A stretch of 64,000 nucleotides of DNA, from NCBI GenBank assembly GCA_024663395.1, contig JANFAH010000031.1, positions 682,001 to 746,000 of the forward strand, written 5' to 3'. This DNA is from Pisolithus tinctorius. Its lineage: Eukaryota > Basidiomycota > Agaricomycetes > Boletales > Pisolithaceae. The translations under genes and the position numbers were made by a program. The notes under the pieces are model-generated. The model did not search any database and was not told the origin of the DNA. It was given only the letters and a program-made list of their open reading frames with translations. Positions 46,257 through 58,211 of the stretch are shown in pieces. How positions within the stretch are numbered: position 1 is the stretch's first letter; each line of letters opens with the position of its first letter.

Positions 46257-49200
46257 ATGCACGACGTCGCCCAGCACGCACCGAAGACTTCCAACCTCAA
46301 ATCAGTCCTCGGCTTCGGTGCGCTCTCCCTCAAAGACGCCGCTCCCATCCGTAGTCGTGGTCGCTCCTCCGCAGACACCGTTCGACAGTCTAGTTCCACT
46401 ACCACGAGAGCCAGCATCGACTGTGCTACGCCAACTACATTCTATCCACGACACACATCCTCCAGAGTCGAACGTGCCAGCGTCACCAACCTCGCCGCCT
46501 TCTTCAAGGAATCACGCTCGAACTCAACTCAAACTCATCAACACGCGCCTCAGCTCGCCGATACCACCACCAACACCTCCGTCCGCAGTATGAACTCTTT
46601 AGACGCCGCTCCCCCCCGGGCCCTCAGAAGACAGCCCATTCGCATCGATGCACAGGACGGGCCCTGGGCCATTAGCGTCGCAGAGACGCCGCATGATGCC
46701 CGCTCATACTCTATTTACATAAAGAGTGCGTCGTATTCATTTCCATCCATGCCTTTTTCCTCGCTCTCTTCTTGTCGACATCATTCTATCAATTCCCATA
46801 CGCTACCGCGCCATGCATTACCATCATTTCAAAGCACAGGACAATCACAGCAACCTTTCTCAAATACCTGCGTCTTCCTTTGATCGCGGAGAACCGGCGC
46901 TGTACCCAAACTTATATCCCCCCCTCTCTTTTAACCCTCCGTTTGCTCCACCCCTACCCTTTCGTAAATGCATCCTCTGACGTGCATCATCACTAACCAC
47001 TCCCGTTCTTATCCAGCACCGACACATAATCTCACCCTCACCCGTACAGCCACTGAAATCGTCGAGTTACACGCCAAGCTCGCGGACTCAGATGGATCTG
47101 CCAAGCTACCCAAACTCCCTATCGACGTGTCGACACTGCCCTCCCCTCCAAAACGCAAGTCTACCTTTCTCAACACCCTCTCTCGCCTCACCTCGCCCTC
47201 GTCAAACAAAGTAGGGCGGCAAGCATCTCTTAGAATTCCCAGCAATCCCAATTTTGGAGCCTCCCCTGCAGGCTCACAAACACCGCTCGTGTCCCCTTCA
47301 CAGGAGTCCGGAGATCCGTTCATGTCCCTTGGAGAGTCTGTGGGCGCGCTCTCGTCTTCGAACGGTAATAAACCACCCTCTGCTGCCGCGAGCACGCCCG
47401 CGGATAAAAACACCATAATGACCAGTCTCGCAGCATATCTGACCACGATCGCCAACGAACCAACGCTCCGCCAGACCCGTGCCTGGAAACGGTTCGTACG
47501 TGTGAAGACGGACGATCTCGAGAGTGTCAGAGCGGAGAGGGCAATTAAGCGGGTGAGATCGGATTTGGCAGCGCATGTTGGCAGCGGGAAAAATCCGAAC
47601 CCTGAAGGGTCGTTGGCGGCGTCTGTCCATGCCAGCTCGAGGACGGTAAGCTCGAGTAACGTAAGCGAAGTCGTGGATGGCATCGAGAGCGTGGAGGGTA
47701 CCGTGGACGGCGAGTCGAGAATGAATAATGATGGGAGCAAGAGCATCTTGCAAGAAGGCATCAAGGAAGAGGAAGAAGACACTGACGCCCTCGTCGAGTC
47801 CCCCCTCGGCGTTGATACGGAAGAAGTGACAGAAGAGCGTACTACATCCACGCAACCTGTTGATGCTGAGATACCTGACGAAGAATCCGGCCCATCACCT
47901 GTTGACAAGCCGGTGCCCTCCATCGATGCAGATGCCGTTACCAGCGCTACCAATGAAGGAGAGGTTGCTACACTGCCTACGCCTATCGCCGATGGTCCCA
48001 CGTCGCGGGTTACCCGCTCTCACTCTGCTGACCCCGGCCGTGGTCCCCGCAGGCACAGTACTTCCGCGACGCAGATGGACGTCACATCCTCGGTGACAAC
48101 CGGCGACGAGTCATCTATATCCACTACGGCTGGTCGGCGGGAGCGCAAGAAGCGGTCCCAGTCCTCCGACCCGAATCGCAAGAAGAAATCTCAGCGAAAG
48201 GTCGCCGTCGATGATTTCGAAATGATGCGTGTTCTAGGGAAGGGCTGCGCTGGCAAGGTCCTTCTCGTGCGCCACAAGGACAGTTCAGAGCTTTACGCCC
48301 TCAAAGCAATCACGAAGCGGCATGTTCTCGCTCATCAAGAATTGCAGCATACACTCACGGAGCAAGCTGTGCTCAAGCGGATGGCCAAGGAGGGCAAGGA
48401 CCCCTTCGTCGTCAAGCTGTGGTGGAGCTTCCATGACAAGGAAAACCTCTTCCTAGTAATGGTATGCACCTCGTTCTCTCATTCATATTATATGCGTTCC
48501 ATTCTTAAGTTCCTCTTATTCACCGAAACATGAAACTCATTTTTTGTTTCAGGACTTTCATCCAGGCGGTGACCTCGCGACGCAGCTTGCACGTTGGGGC
48601 AGGCTAGGCCGTGATCGAGCCCGTTTCTATGCTGCGGAGATTGTTGAAGGCGTAGAGGGTCTACATGCTGCCGGCGTTATTTACCGTGATTTGAAACCTG
48701 AGAACATCCTCATTGGCGCGGATGGCCATATCGTTTTGACTGATTTCGGCCTCTCCAAGGAATTCCCACGGAGAATGTCGCCGATCACGGCTCCCCCGAC
48801 GCCTTCCGGGACGAGAGGTGAGTTCTATGAGGCTACCACTCCTCCCTGGATGAAGGGGGAGAGAGATCTTGCGATGGGTTGGCCAGGACAGACTATTGGA
48901 CCTGCGGATACCACCACGACGTTTTGTGGAACTGCCGAATACCTGGCACCGGAAGTCATCCAGGGCTTGCCTTACAGTTATGAAGTTGATTGGTGGAGTT
49001 TTGGAACCATGCTCTATGAGATGTTAATGGGCATTGTGAGCGTTCTCTCTGCGGTTGTGTATGTGGCTTGCGCTCATGGTCGGTTGGGTGGTGGTTGAGT
49101 AGACCCCGTACTGGGCAAACAACCACTCTGACATGTACGTGAGAGTACTGCAAGATGAATTGCAATTTCCCGAGGATAGAGCAATGGATCAGGACACGAA

Positions 49201-50998
49201 GAGCCTGATTCGAGGGGTAAGTTCGTTGTTGATCGCGATGGATGACGTTCACGCCAGCTATGCAGTTGCTTCAACGGAACCCTGCACTTAGAATATGCGA
49301 GCCGCGGATCAAACGACACCCGTATTTCTCTATGATGTAAGTCCGAGGACTGCGGTTGAGCCGTCATTTGGGTGCTGATAGGTTTATCTCTCGCGTAGCG
49401 ACTGGGGGCACGTGTACTACAAACGCTACATACGTGAGTCGGTTTTTTAATCGGAGGTATTTCGTGGCCATTTTTCTGACCCACCTTTCTCCCTGTGTGT
49501 CGCAGCCCCTCATATTCCACCGATTGACCCATCAAATGCAAGCGATACGCAGAACTTCGATGAGACGTTCCTGGATATGGCACCAGTATTAGATGACCCG
49601 AACGAGAATGCTCAGACGGATACTGATCAAGAACGCGACCAAACAGATACTGAACGGACGGATGGTGAAGATGCATACCCGACCCCGTCACATTCCCGCA
49701 GTCCTTCTGTGCACCCCAATGGTGATGATGACACCGTGGACGTGTTCGATGGATACTCGTTTAAGGGACGTCACTCGATGCTAATTGAGGAAGATGACGT
49801 AGATGAAGATGTTTCGGAGGAAAGTGGTGAGGTGGAGACGGATGAAGATCTGTCATCGGCTGTGACGGATGTGGTGGATATTTCGGCAGAACAAGCAGCA
49901 GAGATTTCGGAGTCGCCGGTGGGCATTGAGGAGCAGATATCTGAGTCTGAACCGAAGACACCTGAAGCGCGGCCACAACCATTGCAACCCGAGTCACAGC
50001 CTAATCTCGGTGTCCCGGCGCCCGATGAAAGACCTGTATCTCTTGCACCTATTCCTCTGTCAGAAGGTCCGGCTACCCCCAGGACCAGCAAAGAAACACC
50101 CATCATTGCTATACCAGCGTCACCGAAAGAACCAGCTCCGCCTTTGCCGGCCAAGGACGGGAAAACGAAGACGGCGAGGATCGCTGCACCTGCGACGAAA
50201 GCCAACGCGCGCACCACGCGTGGACGCCGCGAGAAATCTGGCGTACCCGCTTTGGACCGTTTCCTATCAGATGGTGGGGACGAAGACGGGGAATCGACAG
50301 AAAAGGACGACGAAGATGATGACTGGGACTTCATTGAGGCAGGCGACGGTGAAGACCGTAACGGTTCCAAAGGCACGAGTTTGTTTGCACGGGGTGTCGT
50401 GGACCGGTATAAGCTTGCTGTGTTCCGAAAGGCATCAACACCGTCCCAGAGGCTTACCGGTCGCTCGTTTTCTGGTCTTTCAAAGGAATCTGACTTACAT
50501 GCGGCTGATCCCGGGGACTCGCCTAGTCCCTCAGACAAACACCGCCGAGGGCGTACGCCAGGTCTCAAGTTCCGCCGAACGCCAAAGCAGTTCCTTACTG
50601 GGAAATCACCTTCATCCTCTTACCCGTCCAAGAATGGGAGCTCCTCGAAGACTCCTACGCATTCCACTACGAACACTACTACCCTTTCGTCGATGTCAAG
50701 CAACGGACTATTGACACCGTCTGCGACCTCTATGCCCATACCTCCTTCATTGAAGTCGAAAGAGTCGGCGGTGTCCGTTGGCGAACAGAGTGCGTCGTCG
50801 GATCAATCCAATGGGGAGGCTCCGCCACCAGATCTTTTTGCGTCCCCGGAAGTTGTCAAAATTTCCTCGAGCGCACCCCAGTCCCCTGGACAGTCGGCGG
50901 CTGAGGAGCCCGGACCCGAAAGGCATAGGAGCAAAAAGCTGAAGAAGTACAAGGAAAACGCGGAAAAAATGCTTTCGCTTTTCGCTTCTCCCCGTTGA
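46257..50998 (+). CDS. AGC-family Ser/Thr kinase with split PX domain
   Basis: Exon 1 46257-46725, then 47017-48461, 48554-49035, 49103-49216, then two short exons to about 49440, and 49504-50998. N-terminal PX-like domain: GPWAISVAETPHDARSYSIY, then (after a 291-nt intron) THNLTLTRTATEIVELHAKL and LPKLP. It is interrupted by a Ser/Pro-rich insert and completed by LAAYLTTIANEPTLRQTRAWKRF. After ~270 low-complexity residues comes the kinase: GKGCAGKVLL (P-loop), YALKAI (Lys), GVIYRDLKPENILI (catalytic loop), TDFGLS, a long insert, then TTTFCGTAEYLAPE (activation-loop Thr) and VDWWSFG, with AGC tail PPIDPS..NFDETFLDM. A 450-residue disordered acidic, Ser/Pro-rich tail ends LFASPR. PX would target it to phosphoinositides, as in SGK3; YPK/SGK-like function is inference. 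Confidence 0.85.
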
Positions 50999-51846
50999 CC
51001 ATCGTCCTCTTTCTTTTTTTTTGTGTTCATCTTCCGTCCGCGCCACTGGGGGCCGGATCCTTGGCGTCGTCGACTCTTTAATTCCAAACAAGCAAACAAA
51101 CACGTCTCCCTATCTTGTGTAAGCTTCATATTTTCTGTCTCTCTCTCCAGTCTCATTATCACTATGCATTGTTTCTACACTACTTAAACAGTCTCACTTT
51201 CCTTTTTTTTTTTCTTTGCTTATTTCCGTGCTTTTTTAACACCTGCCGGTTCTCTTGTTGACTATTACTACCATCATGCCTCTTTTTTTTTTTATAAGAA
51301 AAAGAAAAATCAAGCAAAAAAAAAAAAGCGGCTTCATCACTGAACCAACAGCCCTTTCCTCTCGGTCATAATTACTTGATGTCCTTTTTTCTCTTTGTCT
51401 GTCATTACTTGCATTGCTGTTGTCTTTAGTGTTTTTAGCCCATTGCATCCCAAATGATAACGATCCTTTTAGACCCATCATCATCGCTACCATCGTCGCT
51501 CGTCCTAATTTTTCGGTTCTAGCAGTTCCATCATTATCACTTCTTCGCAGGTTTGGTTTTATTCTTTTGTTTGTTTGTTTTTCTGCTTTTTTTTTTTCTT
51601 GCATATCGGAATGTGGATAATAATAGTGGCAGAAGAAATGTCCTCCATGTAGCGGACCTGATATGTTTGGAATCTGATATACTCGCAGAAAATCACTCTT
51701 CCGAAGTGCCAGAAACATGAGCTGCACGATATCTCACTAGTTAATAGGTGAGGTGAGCCATGCAATAGGAGTATGTCCCTCCGAAAGTAAATATCAAATA
51801 CAAACGAGTCCCGCCGACACCCAGCGAGAAACACCGAGAACTTGGA
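50999..51846. other. Tail-to-tail intergenic region
   Basis: Between the converging kinase and GRAM-VASt genes. Rich in poly-T and poly-A runs (for example about 51210-51222, 51286-51294 and 51318-51328), consistent with 3' UTRs. No gene is supported. Confidence 0.5.
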
Positions 51847-54800
51847 CTAGTCCAAAGCATCCAAGTTCTCTCTGATAACCTTAACCCGCTCCTCCACCGC
51901 ATCCAGTGCTTGTCGGAGACCTACAATCTCAGCCTTCCAATCTGTCGAAGGGCCCAACTGCAACGCTGGCATGAAGCTCCCCGATGGTCGTGCCGACATC
52001 TCCTCCCAAATACTATGGACGACCTCCTTCACCCATTTTTCCCTTTCCTCTGCTTTCTTTGCTTCCTTTCGCCTCCCTGCTTCCTCCCTCTTCCCAACAA
52101 GAGCAAGCGTCCAAATATTACTGAATACCAAGGCCACAATCACGAACCACAAGATTGTCGTTGACGAGGACTGGTCCCATGCCTCCTTCACGAGTTCGAT
52201 TGCACCCATGGTCGACCGCTTCGCAACATTGTACGCCCCGTCCAAGGTGTCGTATGCCCATTGGAGACCCCGTCTATTCCTATCACGCTCCCGAGCCTTC
52301 CACACCTCTTCGCCGGACACTCCGTCCAAGGCGAGTTCCGCTGCTTCTGCGATAGGTGTGATCGGCTCGACGGGTGCAACCGCACACGGGTCGATACCTT
52401 CAGGGATAAACTCGGATTGGTGTTCCTGGATGTACATCCGCATCGCTTTATCGAGGTCGGAATGGTACTGTTTCTGACCCTCGATAGCGCTTTTCTCGAT
52501 CAGACCTGTGAGATTACCACTATGTCAGATTCCTGCTAACACCGCAAGAGATCGACCAACTTTTAATGAAACTTCTCCCCGTCCATTCGACCTGCGTCGT
52601 GACGATCACTCTCGTCGAGACCGCACTCGCCCACATCATACATGTGCGTGTCTTCACGGAGAACACGCCGCCGCTAGGTACGTCTGGCGTCCTGGTGGTT
52701 GTCATCATCACGACATGGTCGTCAAAGTCGCAGTACACGCTCTCGTCGTGAAGTTCGCATTTGGTTTGCCTCGGCCCGACGCTGTTGTTCAGCGGCTTGA
52801 TGTACGACATGTTTCGAGATAGCAGTTTGGACCCTGGAGCGACGGGTGTCCAGTCGGATATCTGGATGTCTGTTAAGGACAAAGTCAAGTCCGAAACTGC
52901 ACGAACGAAGATAAACCGAGGAAGTGGTACCTGTCAATTTCTGGTCCACCCTCATGAAATGCTTGATAAACCCGCTCGCAAACATAAGGTTGTTTATCTT
53001 CTCTGGGGTGCCTGGTAATACCGTCTCGAGTGCCACCTCGTTCAAATGATCGCCGCTCTTGGAACACGAGCAGTGGGTCACCTTATTTGCGCCCGCCACG
53101 GGTGCTGTCCCCTTCTCCGCCACGGCCTCCGAAACGCTTGGTGCAGATACAATATCCCGCGAAGAGTTTGTTCGGCTTCCAGGACCATCGGTGACGCTAT
53201 ACTCGGGGCGTGCGAGACGCCAAATGTTTGCGATAACATCGTACGTCGTATCACGCGATAGGAACGAGGCGAAAGTGTACTTTGCTTGTCGGGTGGTGAT
53301 TTGGATTGCGTTCGGAATGACGAACGCGGTCATCTTCTTCTCCAGCCCTGTGATTTCGTATATAGGAATGGAGAGCTACATGGTAACGTGTTACTTGGGC
53401 TAACAGTTTGGGCATAAGAGCGGGCAAACATACGTCGGTGATCCAACCAAATATGTTTGCGTGGAAACATATATGGTTTTCTGATATATAGATTCTGCCT
53501 TGTATTAGGATCTCCCTTTGCAGTGCGCAACCGTAGTCTGCGGTCACCGTCACTCTGAGGCTTTTAGGGGTCAAAGAGAACACTTTACCTTCGATGAGGT
53601 AATCACCCTCGGGGATGTTAGGGAAGAGCTCGTGGAAGTCTGCGTTGCGTTTACTGCTCGCGACTGCGAAACCAGTGACAGGGATGTTCTCTTCATTCAG
53701 GTCCAATTCGTCGTCCGACTCCGAACCACCAGTCGATTCAGATGAATCCGATTGATATTGTCTGTCGGAGTAATCACTCTTGCTCAGGGATATTTGCCTC
53801 GCGCTATTACCACCATTGATCGTTCCTGGCATAGAGTAAACGGAAGGAGAAGCTGCATTGTTGACTGACATGGTCCTTTCTCTGGATTTTGATCCGTTCT
53901 GGGCGTTGCCGTTCCTGGGCGTCTGAGGTAAAGGGGTAGTTGGGAGAGGGGGTACCTGCGATGTCGCATTCGCCATTGCTAGACCGGAGGCAGCGAGGGC
54001 ACTAGCAATGCCTGTATTCTTACGTGTAGGGTTTCCCACAGAAGGCCGGCGCCAGCCCGATCCCGCTTGCTTTGTTTTCTTCGAAGTCGAGCTTGCCGCT
54101 GACCGAAGCGAAGTTGCATCAACGTCAGTACGTAGGTTGAGGAATTCACGAGACTCGGCCTTTTGCGAGGATGCCGCTGTAGGCGACTCGACTACGCCAC
54201 TGGCACCACCCGAAAGCATAGCTTCGTTATTGCCGTCCTCATGGTGGCCGTTCTGACGGCTCCTCACATCATGCCGTGCATTGGACTTGTTAATGTGATC
54301 GAGTTTCAATGGGACAGGGGGTTGCGTGCGGCTACGGATAGATTGCTTAGAAGGCTTCTTCTCTACATTCGGAACATCAGGTCCCGTGGCGCTGCGAGAC
54401 GTATGTTTATCGATCAATCCTCTGAGGTTCCCTGTCGAAGATGCGGGACTAAGTTGACGCAGACTCTGTGCTGGAGAAGCTTCCAGTGTTGTGGGGCCCC
54501 TGACTTCGGGACGGTCTGGGTGGGGTGTAGATAAAACCTCTTCAGAGATGGCCCACTCTGGATTCACGTTCATCGTGTGTGCGGCGAGTGAAATCGCATG
54601 TCTGTCAGGTACTTGCCGGTCTTGTGAACGTGTGCGTCTGTGAGTAGAAAAAGGAACGTCGTGTGTGTGTCCAGACTCCGTCGAAGGAAGGTCGGTGAAG
54701 CCGGACATGGGGCTGCCTGCGGGATGTGGCGAAGGAGGAATGACACCTATCTTGAAGCTACCTCTGGAACTGCGCGAATGCGTGTCGGATGTCTCTTCAC

Positions 54801-54969
54801 CGTACAGTCTCGGTGCAAGATGGGAGTATGGCTCGCCAGCGATAGAGGAACGCCGAGAGCTGGAGCTGACGAGCCGCGGTTCGTCACTGGCAGGGGTATT
54901 TCCACTCGGGACTGCGGAATTCTGGGCAGCCGACGGTCTGACAAGTTTTGTGAGGAAATTTGGCGCCAT
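51847..54969 (-). CDS. GRAM-VASt sterol-transfer protein (LAM/Ysp2-like)
   Basis: ER membrane-contact-site lipid transporter. Start MAPNFLTKLVRPSAAQN at 54969, followed by ~400 disordered Ser/Pro/Asn-rich residues. GRAM domain: ADFHELFPNIPEGDYLIEGK..CALQREILIQGRIYISENHICFHANIFGW, continuing after an intron (ITTRQAKYTFASFLSRD). VASt (StART-like) domain: HLNEVALETVLPGTPEKINNLMF..FIKHFMRVDQ, DIQISDWTPVAPGSKLLSRNMSYIKPLNN..GPRQTKC, VIVTTQVEWTGRSFIK. C-terminal membrane anchor STTILWFVIVALVFSNIWTLAL, then coiled coil to LDALD and the stop at 51847. The layout (disordered, GRAM, VASt, one TM helix) matches fungal Lam/Ysp and animal GRAMD1 proteins that move sterol between plasma membrane and ER. 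Confidence 0.9.
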
Positions 54970-55479
54970 CTTCCTGCTACCCACTGCCAAGTATTTTCCC
55001 TAACCTGGAGGTCGTTCGATTTCTCAGTGGGCCGGGAAATTGATAAAATGGTAAACTTACATACCTCTACCAACCAGACGGGTTAATAAATGGGCGTCGT
55101 TGTGAACCGCGCCCAAGGAGATAGCAACGTCTAGCTGGTCTCAGGAGTGCTGACAGATAGCTCACGGCAGTTGGTCGACGTACACAGCTAGCTCAAATAA
55201 ATGACCCTTGTCGAGCTATTGCCTGCATCAGTGTTGCCTTCCGTAAATGGCAGGTGGTCGATTCTCGGACCACTTTGACATCCGTTGGTGAATTATTCTC
55301 AGAGGCGTCGTATCGACTCACGAGCCGTCGACCGAACTGAGCGGAGAGTCTGAACTTGGCTATGCTCTGCAACCTCACAACAACACCGCCATTCTGATTC
55401 ATGATCCAGGCTCAGGTACAGTGCTACTGTGTGCGAACCTACAAACTCTTCGACGGTTCCGGAGGTTTATCATTACTTG
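54970..55479. other. Upstream of GRAM-VASt gene; left flank of transposon
   Basis: CpG-normal intergenic DNA with no recognised gene. Ends with TG immediately before the Plavaka terminal repeat. Confidence 0.5.
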
Positions 55480-55495
55480 CATCAGCAAACGTGTC

Positions 55496-55790
55496 CGAGT
55501 CTAGCAAGGCCGAGTTAGGCCTTACTAGGCTTACTCAGCATAGTAGACGTTGCTAGGTTAGCAGGACCTAGTTAGCAACCTCTCGCGCTACCAGTCTAGC
55601 AGAATCCTATGGGGCTAGCAGGATCTGCCTGGCCCTGCTCGGTCTCGCATGACCTCTCTGGCCTTACTAGGCCTTGCATGACCTACTTAGTCATGTTAAG
55701 CCTACTGCACCTTGCTAGGCCTTGCATTGCTCAACCAGCCTTACTAGGCATTGCAACGAGCCACGTCTTGCTAGGGCTTACTAGATCCTT
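55496..55790. repeat. Left subterminal repeat array of Plavaka element
   Basis: Many degenerate copies of TTACTAGGC, GCTAGGCCTTGC and CTAGCAGG in both orientations, packed within 300 bp of the left terminus. Matching motifs lie at the other end. Confidence 0.85.
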
Positions 55791-55859
55791 GGTTTCATAC
55801 AAATAGACGACCAATCACAATTATATTAGTACAACTGCACTGACAAGATACAACTCTAG

Positions 55860-56085
55860 TGTGCCAGACAAATACAGGACCGTGCAAGAAGCATACCAAA
55901 CAAATACAGAAGTGTGCAATTCAGTGAATGAGGGTGTGCAAAGTGAATCGGAAGGGTCCCTCCTGAATGTGAAAGCATCTAAGGTGAATACACGAGTGTC
56001 CCAGGTCAATGTACAAGCGTCTAAGGTGAATGCGAAAGTGTTCAATGCACGTACGAAAAGGTGGAACCGGTATGAGAAGTGAGAG
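55860..56085. repeat. Short degenerate tandem repeats
   Basis: Copies of a unit like AAGGTGAATRCRMRAGTG recur three or four times around 55970-56050, just inside the left subterminal array and past the end of the DUF6698 gene. They are translatable (KASKVNTRV, QASKVNAKV), but no gene is evident. Confidence 0.5.
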
Positions 56086-56088
56086 TGA

Positions 56089-58068
56089 TTAGAAACCATT
56101 TTTCTGTTTCTTAGGAGGGCGTCCGACTCGGGGTTGGTTACGGGCATGCGCCATGGCATTGCGTGTCTTCGTGCCGGGGGAGTCCACAGCATCCGTGAAG
56201 ATATCCTCTTGTTCTACAGGTTTCTTGCGCCGTTTGTTTACTGGTGCGGCTTTCTTGTGGGCAGGTGCCAGCGCCTCAGGGTCTTCGTTTCCGTTAGTAA
56301 GAAGGGAGGCGGCGCATCGTTTGTTTGCTGGCACAGTCTTGCGGACAGGTGGAGGTGCCTCGTCCCCCATGTCTTCGTCTTCGTCACTTGTAAGCGGGGA
56401 GACATCACGCTCAGGCTGGTGCTGACCATTTGAATGGATTACTGGTCTGTTCACGCTTGCGATGGAATCGTTAGTGTTCTCACTAATGTCGGAGTCACGA
56501 GACGAAGACGACGCTGGTACACAGCTTCGATATACAACACGAGTAAGCATCCTAAGGATCAATAAACATAAGAGTCTTACATTTGCGTGGACATATTGGA
56601 GGTTGGCGGGTTCCTGGATGCCTGCTTGGCACGTCTTGCACGGATCTGTAGGACGTCATCATCAGACTCGGGATCTGGTCGAACCCGCTCCTTGTTCTTG
56701 GATGCTGTGCCATTGCGAAGGCGTTGCGGGAAAGCACGCCTAACAATAATTAAGTCCAGTATGCGTTCGGCATGCTTATGGTGAGGACAACGTACGTGTT
56801 CCACCACTCAAGGGTCTCGTGTGTCCAGTCATCCGAATGCTCGAACATCTCGACGATCGTCCATGACATTGCCTGCAGGTCAACGTCTCCAAATTCGTTG
56901 GCCCATTTGGGCGCCGAACTCAGAGTAAGATATGCCTCAATTATGGTTAGCGTCAGACAACTTGAGACTGGTGGGAATGACACTTACAATTATGTGTACA
57001 TATGCAATGATATGCGGTGTGACTCTCAGAAGGTTCCAGGCACGGTTCTTCGATTTCTTTGATGTGTTGCTTGTAACACGACCGTTTGAAGCTGCACTTG
57101 GTCCAATAAACAAGTGCACGTAAAACTGGAAAGCAGTCAATTATGAACATATGCCAACGCAAAGTTACTCACCCGCCAAGCAATGTGACCCCGGAAGAGC
57201 CCTTTCAACCGGTCTTCTGGGTCATATACACCGTCTTCATAGAAAAATGTTGGCCAGTTGAATGTCGTCGCTGGAATAGAACCATCTTGAAGGCCCGCCA
57301 TCATGCTGTCAAATCCTTCTGAGTAAATTATGAAAACAAGAAAACATATTACACTTACGCGTCTGGGTTCCTGTCGAACATCTCCACCTTCTTGCGTGGG
57401 CACAGAAGGCGTGCAAGTTGTGGGTGATTGAACCCTTGGTTGGATTTATCTTCAGTTTTTGGTATTGGAGGGTCAAAGACGAACTTCCCATCCATGTTGA
57501 ATGGGACATATGCTAAGCCTGCGTGTTTTACAGTTGAGAGATCCATTGATCGTTGTTCGCTCATTCCCGTTGTTATCTAGACACGAATGTTACCATTTTA
57601 TTGCATATATGCGCACTTGTGATTTACCTTATCAGCGATCTTCGTGAAATCATTGCTGTCCAGGGAGCGGGCCCTAAGCGCATCTTCCAGCCAGGGGAGA
57701 TGTACGAGGATTGCTTCATAGGCGGCGACATAGCGTGAAAATTCTTCCAGGTCCCTACATGTCAACAAAAATCAGTGATGCTGGTTAATGAAGGGCGGGG
57801 CTAGTGACATGTCAATATCCTGCTCTCGACCGTGGGACTCAGCGATCCCGACTTCGAGTGCAGTGCGAGGCGACACATATGGGTTAAAAAGACACGCTAG
57901 CTTCCGGCCAGCGAGATCGCATCCAGCATACAGACCAGTGTCGCCCACATTACGCTTTGGCACTGGTACTTCAGCCTTCCGCTTTGGTGCTGGAGGTTCA
58001 CGCTCAGATAGTGCGAGTAGGGTGGGATCGATGTTGTCGAATGAGAACGTGTCGGATACAGTGGACAT
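56089..58068 (-). CDS. DUF6698-like protein carried by Plavaka element
   Basis: Start MSTVSDTFSFDNIDPTLLAL at 58066-58068. The order of blocks across several exons is: a PAPKRKAEVPVPKRN basic stretch, YVAAYEAILVHLPWLED, MDLSTVKHAGLAYV.., RGFNHPQLARLLCPRKKVEM-like (GFNHPQLARLLCPRK), PATTFNWPTFFYEDGVYDPEDRLKGLFRGHIAWR, a membrane-like FYVHLFIGPSAA, TPHIIAYVHI..YLTLSSAPKW and DWTHETLEWWNT. The last part is charged, ending with VGRPPKKQKNGF (AT-hook/NLS-like GRPPKKQK). The central pattern fits fungal DUF6698 proteins, abundant in Agaricomycetes and often next to transposases. Function unknown; a nuclear accessory role in transposition is a guess. It diverges from the transposase over a 143-bp shared promoter. 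Confidence 0.7.
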
Positions 58069-58211
58069 GTCGGTAATGGTGGAAGGGGGTGGAAAGAGAT
58101 GGAAGAGGTGTGACGCGTCAAGACGCGCTTTTGACTCGGATGAATCCGATCAAAAACGTCCTAAAAAGTTAGTGGCAGGCCTCGCAGACGAAAAAAACAA
58201 AGTTACTACTA

